Below are positions 24,996 to 33,065 of a stretch of DNA of 64,000 nucleotides, in pieces. The notes beneath the pieces are model-generated. The model saw only the letters and a program-made list of their open reading frames with translations, was not told where the DNA came from and made no database searches. The stretch spans positions 1-64,000 of the forward strand of contig NZ_FOYL01000012.1 of assembly GCF_900115955.1 (NCBI RefSeq). The letters are read 5' to 3'. Position 1 is the stretch's first letter. Every line of letters begins with the position of its first letter. The DNA comes from Lentzea waywayandensis (GTDB lineage: Bacteria > Actinomycetota > Actinomycetes > Mycobacteriales > Pseudonocardiaceae). Position numbers and translations under genes: made by a program.

Positions 24996-25823
24996 GTGTT
25001 GATCGGAGTGAACGTTCCCAACTTCGGGCCCGGCACCAGCCCGGCCGTGCTGCGCGACTGGGCGCGGACGGTGGAGGGCCTGGGCTTCGACCTGCTCATG
25101 GTGTCCGACCACGTGGTGGTGACCCCCGACGTGGCGCAGCAGTACCCGGCCCCGTTCTACGACCCGTTCACGACGCTGGCGTGGCTCGCCGGCGTCACGG
25201 AGCGGATCACCCTGGGCACGACCGTGCTGATCGCGCCGTACCGGCACCCGCTGCTGGTCGCGCGAATGGCCGCCAACCTGGCGGAACTGAGCGGCGGCCG
25301 GTTCGTGCTCGGCGTCGGGGTCGGCTGGGCGCGGCAGGAGTTCGACGCGCTGGGCGTCGACTTCCGCCGTCGCGGCAAGCTCACCGACGAGCTGATCACG
25401 ACGGTGCGCGAGGCGTGGTGCGACGAGGGTTATCGCGCCGGGGACATCCCGATCTGGGTGGGCGGGGACAGCGACGCCGGTCTGCGGCGCGCGGCCCGGC
25501 TCGGCGACGCCTGGCATCCGCTGCGGCAGACCCCGGACGGGTGGCGGGAGTCGTTGGCACGGCTGCGGAAGATCGTGGCGGAGGAAGACCGGCGGCTGCC
25601 CGAGCTGGCGCCGCGCATCCTGCTGCGGCTGACCGACCAGCCGCTCGGCGACCGCAAGCTCGGCGAGGGCACATTGGAGCAGGTCGTCGGCGACCTCGAA
25701 CGACTGCGCGCGGACGGCGCGAAGGCCGTGGTCCTGGACCCCTTCATCGGCGATCCGGAGGAGACTCGGCGTCCGGAAGCCGCCTGGCACGCGCTGGCGG
25801 CAGTGCGAAAGGAGTTGCGGTGA
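24996..25823 (+). CDS. LLM-class (F420/flavin-dependent) oxidoreductase
   Basis: The 275-residue TIM-barrel protein is taken from GTG 24996. It starts VLIGVNVPNFGPGTSPAVLR and has MVSDHVVVTPDVAQQY, ERITLGTTVLIAPYRHPLL and GRFVLGVGVGWARQEFDALG, all typical of the bacterial-luciferase-like family, and IPIWVGGDSDAGLRRAARLG. The substrate is unknown; it transfers hydride with FMN or F420. It is somewhat short for the family (280-340 usual). It overlaps the deaminase gene by GTGA. Confidence 0.85.
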   Translation: MLIGVNVPNFGPGTSPAVLRDWARTVEGLGFDLLMVSDHVVVTPDVAQQYPAPFYDPFTTLAWLAGVTERITLGTTVLIAPYRHPLLVARMAANLAELSGGRFVLGVGVGWARQEFDALGVDFRRRGKLTDELITTVREAWCDEGYRAGDIPIWVGGDSDAGLRRAARLGDAWHPLRQTPDGWRESLARLRKIVAEEDRRLPELAPRILLRLTDQPLGDRKLGEGTLEQVVGDLERLRADGAKAVVLDPFIGDPEETRRPEAAWHALAAVRKELR

Positions 25824-26236
25824 ACGAGGAGCACCTGCGCAGGGCGATCGCGCTGGCGGCAGAGGCGAGGGCGGGAGGGAACCCGCCTTTCGGGTCGCTG
25901 CTGGTCGGCCCGGACGGGTCGGTGCTGGCGGAGGAACGCAACTCCTGCCTGACCGACGACGACATCACGGCCCATCCCGAACTGAAGCTGGCCCGCTGGG
26001 CGGCCCAGAAGCTGGACCCGGCCACCGCCGCCGGCACCACCATGTACACCAGCTGCGAGCCGTGCGGGATGTGCGCCGGAGCGCTGGCCCGGTCGGGCAT
26101 CGGGCACGTGGTGTTCGCGCTGTCGGGCAGCCAGCTGAACCTGCTGAAGACCTCGGGCGGGTTCACCGACGTGCCGACGGACGGACCGCACCTGTTCGAG
26201 GAGGCGTGGATCCCGGTCAAGGGCTACTACCCCTGA
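25820..26236 (+). CDS. Nucleoside/cytosine-type deaminase (zinc-dependent)
   Basis: The protein is 138 residues from GTG 25820, overlapping the previous stop by 4 nt. Zinc ligands are visible as TAHPELKLARWA (His and catalytic Glu, with Pro in place of the usual Ala) and TSCEPCGMCAGALARSGI (PCxxC). The family includes guanine deaminase and tRNA-adenosine deaminase. The length, the GGNPPFGSLLVGPDGSVLAE start and the C-terminal EEAWIPVKGYYP fit a free-base or nucleoside deaminase better than TadA. Function in the LLM operon is unknown. Confidence 0.85.
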   Translation: MNEEHLRRAIALAAEARAGGNPPFGSLLVGPDGSVLAEERNSCLTDDDITAHPELKLARWAAQKLDPATAAGTTMYTSCEPCGMCAGALARSGIGHVVFALSGSQLNLLKTSGGFTDVPTDGPHLFEEAWIPVKGYYP

Positions 26237-26376
26237 GGGATCAGCACGATCCTGCCGAACACCTCGCCCGCGTCCATCTTGTGGTGCGCCAGCGCGGCTT
26301 CCGCCAACGGGTTCAGCCTGCCGAGGCTGCCCGACGCGCCGCGCACCAGGACGGACTCGCCTGCCACGTGGTCCAT
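26227..26376 (-). pseudogene. Internally deleted quinone-oxidoreductase/zinc dehydrogenase remnant
   Basis: The minus strand reads MDHVAGESVLVRGASGSLG and then RLNPLAEAALAHHKMDAGEV, FGRIVLIPQG, ending at TAG 26227-26229. The first part is the Rossmann start (VLVxGAxGxxG) of an MDR-type quinone oxidoreductase and the second its extreme C-terminus. The roughly 130 residues normally between them are missing. The remnant overlaps the deaminase stop by 10 bp. Confidence 0.6.
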
Positions 26377-26467
26377 CCCACTGCCGAAACGCTGGCGGGC
26401 GGGGGCGAGGTTCCGGAAGGCTCGAACGGGGGACCAGCGTCCGTGGGCGAGCAGGGGGAGAGCATCG

Positions 26468-27649
26468 ATGAGGACGACGATCGTCGCGTTGCAGTCGAAG
26501 CAGCCGCTCACCGTCGCACCGTCAGTGGCGTTCCCTCCCGGCGAGTTCGACCTCGTCGTGCTGACCGACGGCGAGGCGGACGCGGTGCTGCGCGAGGACG
26601 TCACCGGTGCCGCGCCCGAGGTCGTGGTGCTGGATCGGGAGAAGTGGCTGGAGCAGATCCGCGGCTTCGAAGGACCGGTCGAGGTCGTGACGAACGACGA
26701 GTACTGCCTGGCCGAATGTGCGCGACTGCGGGAGGAACTGGGCCTTGCGCCGCGGCATCCGCGCCGGCCGGCCGCCTACCTGGACAAGGTGGTGATGAAG
26801 CGGCTGCTCGCCGCCGGTGGCGTTCGGGTGCCGAGGTTCCACGCCTTCGAGCCCACCGTCACCGCGACGGCGGCCGACCTGCTGATCGAGGAGATCGGCC
26901 TGCCCGCGGTCGCGAAACCCCGGCAGGAGGCGAACTCGCGCGGCATCTCGATCCTGCACACGCCGCAGGACCTGCGTGACTGGCTGGCCGAGCACGACGG
27001 CGAGCCCGGCTGGCAGGTCGACGAGTTCGTCGACGGCCCGCTGCACCACGTCAACGCGCTGGTGCGGGACGGCGAGATCACCCCGGTGCAGGTGGGCCGG
27101 TACCTCGGGCCGTTGATCGGCGTGCACGCCGGACGCACCCTGGGCGGCGCCACCGAACGGGAGTCGGAGTTCACCGAGGCCGCGCACGAGATGAACGAAC
27201 GCGTCGTGCGCGCGTTGGGCAGTGAGGGACGTTTCGTCGTGCACACCGAGTTCGCGGTGAACGGCGACGGCGAGATGGTGGTGCTGGAGGTCGCCGGACG
27301 GGCACCGGGCGCGCTGGTGTCGGAGCTGGCGCTGCTGCACGCCGGGGTGCAGCTGGAGGTGGCGAACCTCAGGATGCAGGCCGGGCTGCCGGTGTCCGAG
27401 CCGGTCGCGCGGGACTTTCACGCCGCCTGGTTGTGGCCACCGGTCATGCCGGGCACGAGGTTCCACGAGCCGGGTCCCGACCTGAGCGGCCTGGCGAGCG
27501 AGCACGAGGTCCACGTCCGCCGGGCCGGCCGGGAGGGCAACGAGACGAGCGGTGGAGTGATCGGTGCCTCGGTGCTGTTGTGGCACCGCGATCCCGCCCG
27601 GCTCGCCGAGGACGTCGCGGCCGTTGGCGACATGACCTGGTTCGCCTGA
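26468..27649 (+). CDS. ATP-grasp ligase
   Basis: The 393-residue protein starts at ATG 26468 behind GGGGGAG. Residues 1-100 form a pre-ATP-grasp domain, followed by AYLDKVVMKRLLAAGGVRVP, LPAVAKPRQEANSRGISIL (ATP-binding lysine) and WQVDEFVDGPLHHVNALV. MVVLEVAGRAPGALVSE near residue 270 carries the metal-binding Glu. ATP-grasp enzymes join a carboxylate to an amine through an acyl phosphate. It is close to carboxylate-amine ligases such as CarB-like or dipeptide ligases (LysX/BacD type). Substrates are unknown. It lies 35 bp before the pantothenate kinase gene and may be cotranscribed. Confidence 0.8.
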   Translation: MRTTIVALQSKQPLTVAPSVAFPPGEFDLVVLTDGEADAVLREDVTGAAPEVVVLDREKWLEQIRGFEGPVEVVTNDEYCLAECARLREELGLAPRHPRRPAAYLDKVVMKRLLAAGGVRVPRFHAFEPTVTATAADLLIEEIGLPAVAKPRQEANSRGISILHTPQDLRDWLAEHDGEPGWQVDEFVDGPLHHVNALVRDGEITPVQVGRYLGPLIGVHAGRTLGGATERESEFTEAAHEMNERVVRALGSEGRFVVHTEFAVNGDGEMVVLEVAGRAPGALVSELALLHAGVQLEVANLRMQAGLPVSEPVARDFHAAWLWPPVMPGTRFHEPGPDLSGLASEHEVHVRRAGREGNETSGGVIGASVLLWHRDPARLAEDVAAVGDMTWFA

Positions 27650-27684
27650 GACTGGTCCGGTACTCGGACGATCGGGGAGAGAGC

Positions 27685-28647
27685 TTGTCCACTTCGGAGT
27701 TGTCCACAGGGGACCGTGCGGCGGTCGGTCATTTCGACTTCAGCCGGTCGGAGTGGGCGCGGTTGCGGCAGTCCACGCCGATGACGCTGACCGCCGAGGA
27801 GCTCACCGACCTGCAGGGCCTCAACGAGGAGCTGTCGGTCGAGGAGATCACCGAGGTGTACCTGCCGCTGTCGAGGTTGCTGAACCTGTACGTGGTCGCG
27901 ACGCAGGGCCTGCACCACGTGGCGAACGACTTCCTCGGCCGTGAGCCGGTGAAGGCGCCGTACGTCATCGGGATCGCGGGCAGCGTCGCGGTCGGCAAGA
28001 GCACCACGGCGCGCGTCCTCAGGGCGTTGCTGTCGCGGTGGGAGAACCATCCCGAGGTCGCCCTGGTGACCACTGACGGTTTCCTGCACCCGAACGCGGT
28101 GCTGCGCGAGCGGAACCTGATGGACCGCAAGGGTTTCCCGGAGAGCTACGACGTGCGCAGACTGATCCGGTTCCTGGACGAGATCACGTCCGGCGGGACC
28201 GAGGTCGAGGTGCCGAAGTACTCGCACCTGGTCTACGACGTGCTGCCGGACGTGGAGAAGATCCCGACGCCGGACATCCTCATCGTCGAGGGCCTGAACG
28301 TGCTGCAGACGTGGACCGGCCGCACCGAGGACGCGCCGTCGGTGTTCGTGGCCGACTTCCTGGACTTCACGATCTACCTCGACGCCGACCACGACCTGAT
28401 CAGGAAGTGGTACGTCGACCGGTTCCTCACGTTGCGCCGCACCGCCTTCCGCGACCCCGCCTCGTACTTCCGCAGGTACGCGGAACTGTCGGTGCCGGAC
28501 GCGCGCAGGACCGCGCTCGACATCTGGGACCGGATCAACAGCCCGAACCTCGTGCGCAACATCGCGCCCACGCGGTCGCGGGCCCACCTCGTGCTGCAGA
28601 AGGGCCCCGACCACCGGGTGGACCGGGTCAGGTTGCGGAAGTTGTAG
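27685..28647 (+). CDS. coaA: Pantothenate kinase, type I
   Basis: This is the first enzyme of coenzyme A synthesis: it phosphorylates pantothenate with ATP in the cytoplasm. The 320-residue protein starts at TTG 27685 behind GGGGAGAG. It has HFDFSRSEWARLRQSTPMTL, Walker A GSVAVGKST (about 99-107), DGFLHPNAVLRERNLMDRKG and VPKYSHLVYDV, all typical of CoaA. PDILIVEGLNVLQ is the phosphoribulokinase-like motif. Full length and intact. Its last 20 bp overlap the convergent desaturase gene. Confidence 0.95.
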   Translation: MSTSELSTGDRAAVGHFDFSRSEWARLRQSTPMTLTAEELTDLQGLNEELSVEEITEVYLPLSRLLNLYVVATQGLHHVANDFLGREPVKAPYVIGIAGSVAVGKSTTARVLRALLSRWENHPEVALVTTDGFLHPNAVLRERNLMDRKGFPESYDVRRLIRFLDEITSGGTEVEVPKYSHLVYDVLPDVEKIPTPDILIVEGLNVLQTWTGRTEDAPSVFVADFLDFTIYLDADHDLIRKWYVDRFLTLRRTAFRDPASYFRRYAELSVPDARRTALDIWDRINSPNLVRNIAPTRSRAHLVLQKGPDHRVDRVRLRKL

Positions 28648-29689
28648 CTCTCCCGGCCTGCTGGCGCAGTGGTGCCCCGGCGTCGTGCAGGTGACGCAGC
28701 ACCTCGGCGTAGGAGCGGACCATGGTGGTCTTGCTGTACGGGATGCCGTGCCGGGCGCAGAAGTCCTCGACGACGGGCTGCGCGCGGCGCAGGTTCGGTC
28801 GTGGCATGTGCGGGTAGAGGTGGTGCTCGATCTGGTGGTTCAGGCCGCCGAACAGGGCGTCGACCCACCGGCCGCCGGTGACGTTGCGCGAGGTCAGCAC
28901 CTGCTTGTGCAGATGGTCGAGGCGCTGGCCCTCGGCGATGATCGGCATTCCCTTGTGGTTGGGCGCGAACGAGCAGCCCAGGTAGACGCCCATCAGGCCC
29001 TGGTGCACCGCGATGAACACGAGAGCCTTCAAGGGCGACAGCACGATGAACGCCGCCGCGAGGTAGGCGGCCAGCGGCAGGAGCTGGAGGGCGGCCTCGC
29101 GCCACGGGTTGCGCAGTTCCTTGCGGCACAGGGCGACCAGGCCGGAGATCCGCAGCACGGCCGCCTCGGCGAGCAGCAGCGGGAAGAACAGGAACGCCTG
29201 GTTCCGGGTGATCCAGCGGTACACACCGCGTTTGGTCGTCGCCTGGGCGCGGCTGAACGCGAGGGCGTGGATCTCGATGTCGGGATCCTGGTCCTCGTGG
29301 TTGGGGTTCGCGTGATGGCGGTTGTGCTTGGCGACCCACCACTGGTAGCTGATGCCGGTGAGGCTGCCGTGCAGGTGCCCGACCACGTTGTTGTTGCGGT
29401 GACTGCGGAAGATCTGCCGGTGCCCCGCGTCGTGACCGATGAAGGCGAGCTGGGTCGAGGCCACGGCCAGCGCGACCGCCGTGATGACCTGCCACCAGGA
29501 GTCGCCGAGCCACACGAACGCCACGGCGATCGCGGCGAGGAGCAGCGCGTTGATCGCCATTCGCAGCAGGTAGTAGCCGCGCCGGCGGTCCAGCAGACCG
29601 GCCGCCTTGAGTTCCCTGGTGAGCCGGGCGAAGTCACTGCCCGGCTGTCGTTCCGCTGTCGAGGTCGGTGCCGTGTGCGTCGTGGTCAT
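28628..29689 (-). CDS. Membrane fatty acid desaturase (acyl-lipid/front-end type)
   Basis: The 353-residue protein starts at ATG 29689 behind GGAGCAGG. The three His boxes are HDAGHR (about 86), HNRHHANPNHEDQDPD (about 120) and HQIEHHLYPHMPR (about 300), and several hydrophobic segments lie between. The HxxHH-type third box with Gln before IEHH is typical of delta-6/linoleoyl-CoA-type desaturases and actinobacterial DesA3-like enzymes. It introduces double bonds into membrane lipids using di-iron and electrons from a reductase not encoded here. A different type of desaturase lies at 63105-64000. Confidence 0.92.
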   Translation of the reverse strand: MTTTHTAPTSTAERQPGSDFARLTRELKAAGLLDRRRGYYLLRMAINALLLAAIAVAFVWLGDSWWQVITAVALAVASTQLAFIGHDAGHRQIFRSHRNNNVVGHLHGSLTGISYQWWVAKHNRHHANPNHEDQDPDIEIHALAFSRAQATTKRGVYRWITRNQAFLFFPLLLAEAAVLRISGLVALCRKELRNPWREAALQLLPLAAYLAAAFIVLSPLKALVFIAVHQGLMGVYLGCSFAPNHKGMPIIAEGQRLDHLHKQVLTSRNVTGGRWVDALFGGLNHQIEHHLYPHMPRPNLRRAQPVVEDFCARHGIPYSKTTMVRSYAEVLRHLHDAGAPLRQQAGRATTSAT

Positions 29690-29852
29690 GTACCTGCTCC
29701 GGATCGGGGTGCTGCGGGGAGGCTCGGACACGCCGAAGGCGGGAATGAACGCACAGCGGTGATGTTCGCGGAGGGTCCGGCGGCGAACCTCCCGTGCGGA
29801 GCTTCGAACGCACGGGTCTGACTCCTTTGTACCCTGTCCGCGCGCTTTTCAG

Positions 29853-30488
29853 TCACCAGCGGGGCCGCGGCTTCGTCACCCTCGTCAGGCCGGCGACCTC
29901 CGGTGACCGGGCGTTGACCTGCCCGGCGACGTCGGAGAGCAGCTGGCCGGTGTTGCGGGCGTAGGTCCGCATGAGGGAGAAGGCGTCCGCGACGCCGATC
30001 TCCAGCCGTTCGGTCAGCACGCCCTTCGCCTGCTCGATCGCGACGCGGCCGTGCAGCGCGATCCGCAACTGCTCGGCGACGACGCTGCCCTGCCGGACCG
30101 TCCGCACCTGGAGGAGGCTGATCGTCGCGACGTTCGCGAGCGACTGCGCCAGGGTCGCCGTCTCCGGTGGGAGCGCGCCGGGCGACGTCCGGAACAGGTT
30201 CAGCGAGCCGATGTCCTCGGTGCGCAGTCGCATCGGGAACGCGTCGACCGCGGCCCAACGGGAGTCCTCGCCGCTCTGCAACCGCTCCGGGGAGCTCACC
30301 CGGTCGCTGGACGTGGCCACCAGCCGGAGCACGCCCTGGTCGTCGGTCAGCAGGATCCCCGCCGAGTCCACGCCGAGCAGTTCGACGCACCGCTCCGCCA
30401 GGACGTGCAGGAACTCGATGCCGTCGAACCGCTCCACGAGCGTGTCGGCCAGCTCGAGGAACGTCTGTGCCACGCGGCGGTCCGACAT
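29853..30488 (-). CDS. GAF-ANTAR regulator 1A (GAF domain shortened)
   Basis: The 211-residue protein starts at ATG 30488. It shares MSD-RVAQTF-ELAD at the N-terminus and most of its length with 1B (59308-60048), ending in the same KPRPRW. The ANTAR part is complete: RVAIEQAKGVLTERLEIGVA and ADAFSLMRTYARNTGQLLSD. Compared with 1B, about 34 residues are missing from the GAF core between LQSGED and VDAFPMRLR, the part containing ECVRSGRTVRCPDLLAQPPR in 1B. The deletion is in frame, so an ANTAR protein with a damaged sensor is made. It is divergent from DUF5994 across a 345-bp spacer. Confidence 0.88.
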   Translation of the reverse strand: MSDRRVAQTFLELADTLVERFDGIEFLHVLAERCVELLGVDSAGILLTDDQGVLRLVATSSDRVSSPERLQSGEDSRWAAVDAFPMRLRTEDIGSLNLFRTSPGALPPETATLAQSLANVATISLLQVRTVRQGSVVAEQLRIALHGRVAIEQAKGVLTERLEIGVADAFSLMRTYARNTGQLLSDVAGQVNARSPEVAGLTRVTKPRPRW

Positions 30489-30704
30489 CTGCGTCACCTC
30501 GTCATTTCGCTGGTGTTTCGGGTGACCGCAGGGGCCGGGCGGTGTTTTCACAGTAGTGCCAGGTCAGTGGGCGGCAAACCTTCCGGACGACTTTTTCCGC
30601 GCTGTCAGCCGTGTGCTGGGAAGCCGGCCTGGAATTGTGCCTCCAAACGGTTGAACAGCGCTGACGTGCACGTGGAGGCGCTGGGAAATACTTCGCGCGA
30701 TTTC

Positions 30705-30733
30705 GGTTGATCAGAGTGCGGGGAGTGTAGTGT
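30705..30733 (+). promoter_or_regulatory. Promoter A in front of DUF5994, conserved with cassette B
   Basis: GGTTGA (30705-30710) and TAGTGT (30728-30733) are separated by 17 nt. Cassette B has GGTGGA and TAGTAT at the same spacing (60235-60263). Conservation of spacing and flanks between two diverged loci supports a real promoter. Confidence 0.6.
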
Positions 30734-30833
30734 CGAATATGTCGAGAACTTCTCGCACCTGAGCGGTCAAGCTCAAGTCGTGCTCGGCAAAACCAGAACC
30801 GGCCGTTTTCAGGTCGGAGACGGGAGTTCCGGC
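30734..30833 (+). ncRNA. Conserved leader A, candidate structured RNA
   Basis: About 100 nt between promoter and start codon share long blocks with leader B: GTCGAGAAC, TCGCACCTG, TCAAGCTC, GTCGTGCTCG, GAACCGG and CGGGAGTTCC. A hairpin (CCGGCC with GGTCGG, one G-U pair) lies just before the ribosome site, and a smaller one (CGAGAA/TTCTCG) lies at the 5' end. It may be a target of the neighbouring ANTAR proteins; that is inference. Confidence 0.5.
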
Positions 30834-31331
30834 ATGATGTCGGCTCCGCACCTCTCCCACGCCCCACCGGCCTTGAAGGCCAGCGAGCAGCCTCGGTATC
30901 CGCTGCGATTGCGGTTGCGGCCGAAGGCGCCCACCACGGGGCACGTCGACGGTGCTTGGTGGCCACGTACCCGGGACCTCGCCGCCGAGCTGCCGGCACT
31001 GCTCGCGGTGCTGGCGGTTCGGCTGGGCGACATCCCGCGGGTGAGCTACAACCTGACCGAATGGGACAGCGCCCCGCGCCAGATCGCGGTCGGCGGGATC
31101 CGGGTCCGCCTCAGCGGATTCTGGTCCAGGCCTGAGCACACGGTGGACGTCATCGCGTCCGACCGGAGCCGGACCACGCTGCTGGTCGTGCCGGCCGACG
31201 CCGACCCGTTCGTGGCCCACCAGGCCATGATGCGCGCCGCTCACCGCGAGAACACCGACACGGTGGAAAGCCTGCTCCACAACAGGAAATCCACTGTGGA
31301 CGTCATCAGACAGGAGGTACGAGCGCTCTGA
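30834..31331 (+). CDS. DUF5994 family protein
   Basis: The 165-residue protein is taken from ATG 30834 (30837 also possible) behind GGGAG. The core YPLRLRLRPKAPTTGHVDGA, WWPRTRDLAAELPALLAVLA and RVSYNLTEWDSAPRQIAVG is that of DUF5994, a family of small actinobacterial proteins of unknown function, often encoded near stress or ANTAR genes as far as I recall. The tail (AHQAMMRAAHRENTDTVESL) is a charged helix. No membrane segment. The stop overlaps the next ATG (TGATG). Confidence 0.75.
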   Translation: MMSAPHLSHAPPALKASEQPRYPLRLRLRPKAPTTGHVDGAWWPRTRDLAAELPALLAVLAVRLGDIPRVSYNLTEWDSAPRQIAVGGIRVRLSGFWSRPEHTVDVIASDRSRTTLLVVPADADPFVAHQAMMRAAHRENTDTVESLLHNRKSTVDVIRQEVRAL

Positions 31332-31381
31332 TGACCACTTCTCTCAGCGCTTCGGATCACCGTTCGGAGCGCGTTCGTTGA
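31331..31381 (+). CDS. Possible 16-residue coupled mini-ORF
   Basis: ATG 31331 overlaps the DUF5994 stop (TGATG). The frame MTTSLSASDHRSERVR ends in a TGA that overlaps TTG 31378 (TTGA), the possible start of the transglutaminase gene. The tight coupling at both ends suggests translation. It may be a linker ORF for reinitiation or a chance frame. Confidence 0.3.
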   Translation: MTTSLSASDHRSERVR

Positions 31382-32253
31382 CCTCGCACCGTGACAACGG
31401 CCGTGAGGAGGCGCAACCGGCGCGGGCACCCCGAATGCTCCGCGTCGGTTGCGCGTTCACCTATCGCGCCGAAGTGCCCACACCAGCGGTGTTCCTGGTG
31501 CGCCCGGACCGGCAGGGTGACGTGAAAGTCAGCTGTGAGCGCATGTCCGTGGAACCGGACACGCCCGTGCGGCACTACTTCGACCTCTACGGCAACTGGC
31601 TCGCGCGCCTCGTGCTGCCGCCCGGACTGTCCACAGTGAACTACAGCGCGTGGGCGGACGTCCCCGACGAGACCGAGGCCGTCGACGAGACCGTGCCGGA
31701 GGCGTTGCCCGACGATCTTCCCGACGACGTGCTGCTGTACACGCTGCCCAGCCGCTACTGCGTGTCCGACGTGCTCGGAGACGAGGCCTGGTCGAGGTTC
31801 GGCGCCCATCCGCGCGGCTACCTCAGGGTTCAGGAGATCTGCCGGTACGTCCACGAGGCGCTCAGCTTCCGCTACGGCGCCTCGACCGCGCTGTCCACGG
31901 CGGCCGACGTCAACGCCTCGGGCATCGGGGTCTGCCGCGACTTCACGCACCTGGCGATCTCGTTCTGCCGCGCCCTCAACATCCCCGCCCGCTACGTCTT
32001 CGGCTACCTGCCCGATCTGGACGTGCCGCCCGACGGCGCGCCGATGGACTTCGCGGCGTGGATGGAGGTCTGGCTGGAGGACCGCTGGTGGACCTTCGAC
32101 CCGCGCAACAACATGCCGCGCAAGGGACGCGTGGTCGTCGGCCGCGGCCGCGACGCCGCGGACGTCGCCATGGTCACCACCTTCGGCGGCCCGGTGCTGG
32201 AGTCCATGGTCGTGCGCGCGGAGGAAGATCTCACCCCCGCCGCGCGCGAGTGA
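31378..32253 (+). CDS. Transglutaminase-like protein
   Basis: The start is either TTG 31378 (GGAG 10 nt upstream, 291 residues) or ATG 31435 (272 residues, MLRVGCAFTYRAEVPTP, the usual family start). An N-terminal beta domain is followed by the transglutaminase core with GIGVCRDFTHLAISFCRALN (catalytic Cys) and PARYVFGYLPDLD. Then comes PMDFAAWMEVWLEDRWWTFD, where the canonical family has the catalytic His in an HAW motif; here Ala is found, and the Asp of TFDPRNN is kept. This may be a subfamily feature. It probably acts as a cysteine peptidase/transamidase-like protein in the cytoplasm; no signal peptide. Confidence 0.8.
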   Translation: MTSHRDNGREEAQPARAPRMLRVGCAFTYRAEVPTPAVFLVRPDRQGDVKVSCERMSVEPDTPVRHYFDLYGNWLARLVLPPGLSTVNYSAWADVPDETEAVDETVPEALPDDLPDDVLLYTLPSRYCVSDVLGDEAWSRFGAHPRGYLRVQEICRYVHEALSFRYGASTALSTAADVNASGIGVCRDFTHLAISFCRALNIPARYVFGYLPDLDVPPDGAPMDFAAWMEVWLEDRWWTFDPRNNMPRKGRVVVGRGRDAADVAMVTTFGGPVLESMVVRAEEDLTPAARE

Positions 32254-32265
32254 TCTTCGCCGCCG

Positions 32266-33021
32266 CTACGGCCGCGGACGCCGGGCGGACGACCTCGCCT
32301 CGGCGACGGCCGTCAGCTCGGCCATGTCGATCGTGCCGGCGATGACGTCCTCCGCCACGGTGCTCAGGTAGTAGTTGTGGCTTCGCGCGTACCGGCGCAG
32401 CGTCTCGAACGCCGTGCTCATGTCGATCTGCAGCCGTTCGGCGAGCACGCCCTTGGCCTGTTCGATGAGGACCCTGCTCTGCAACGCGTGCTGCAGCTGG
32501 CCGGCGAGCAGGTCGCGGTGGCTGATGATCTGGGCCTGGAGCAGGCCGATGGTGGCGACGTCCGCCATGGCCTGCGCGACCCGCAGCATCGGCTCGCTCA
32601 GCGCGCCCTCCTCGACGGTGAACAGGTTCAGCGCCCCGACCGTCTGCTCGCGCAGCCGCATCGGCACCGCGTGCAGCGCACCGAACCCGGCGTCCTTCGC
32701 CACTGCGGAGAACTCGGGCCATCGTTGCGGTGACGTGGTGAAACTGGCGACCGTCACCGGCTCGCTGGTGAGATAGCACTCCATGCACGGGCCCTGCCGG
32801 TGCTGGAGCTCGAAGAGTTCGAGCAGCCGGGCCCTGTCGCTGGAGGAGCCGAGAACCCGCAGCTCACCGTGGTGGTCGACGAGCAGGATGCCGGCCGCGT
32901 CGACCTCCAGCGTGGCGACGCAGCGGTCGGCCAGCAGATGCATGAACTCGACCGAGTCGAAGCCGGCGACCAGGGTGTCGGCCAGCTCGACGAACGTCTC
33001 CGCCAGATTTTCCGTGAACAT
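32266..33021 (-). CDS. GAF-ANTAR regulator 2A
   Basis: The 251-residue protein starts at ATG 33021. The GAF domain (about 10-165) has VDAAGILLVDHHGELRVLGS and HRQGPCMECYLTSEPVTVAS; the ANTAR domain has SRVLIEQAKGVLAERLQIDM and TAFETLRRYARSHNYYLSTV. It is about 75 percent identical by eye to 2B (60567-61292), with a short Arg-rich tail lacking in 2B. It lies 44 bp downstream of the type 3 gene, so the TPR, type 3 and type 2 genes probably form one operon. Confidence 0.92.
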   Translation of the reverse strand: MFTENLAETFVELADTLVAGFDSVEFMHLLADRCVATLEVDAAGILLVDHHGELRVLGSSSDRARLLELFELQHRQGPCMECYLTSEPVTVASFTTSPQRWPEFSAVAKDAGFGALHAVPMRLREQTVGALNLFTVEEGALSEPMLRVAQAMADVATIGLLQAQIISHRDLLAGQLQHALQSRVLIEQAKGVLAERLQIDMSTAFETLRRYARSHNYYLSTVAEDVIAGTIDMAELTAVAEARSSARRPRP

Positions 33022-33065
33022 CGGGAGTCACCTCCGTAGGTCTTCTCGCCGGGAAGCGGGCGTGA

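Noticed and set aside
26300..26467. Upstream extension of the ATP-grasp gene
   Set aside because: The frame is open but crosses the decayed oxidoreductase; a strong ribosome site marks ATG 26468.
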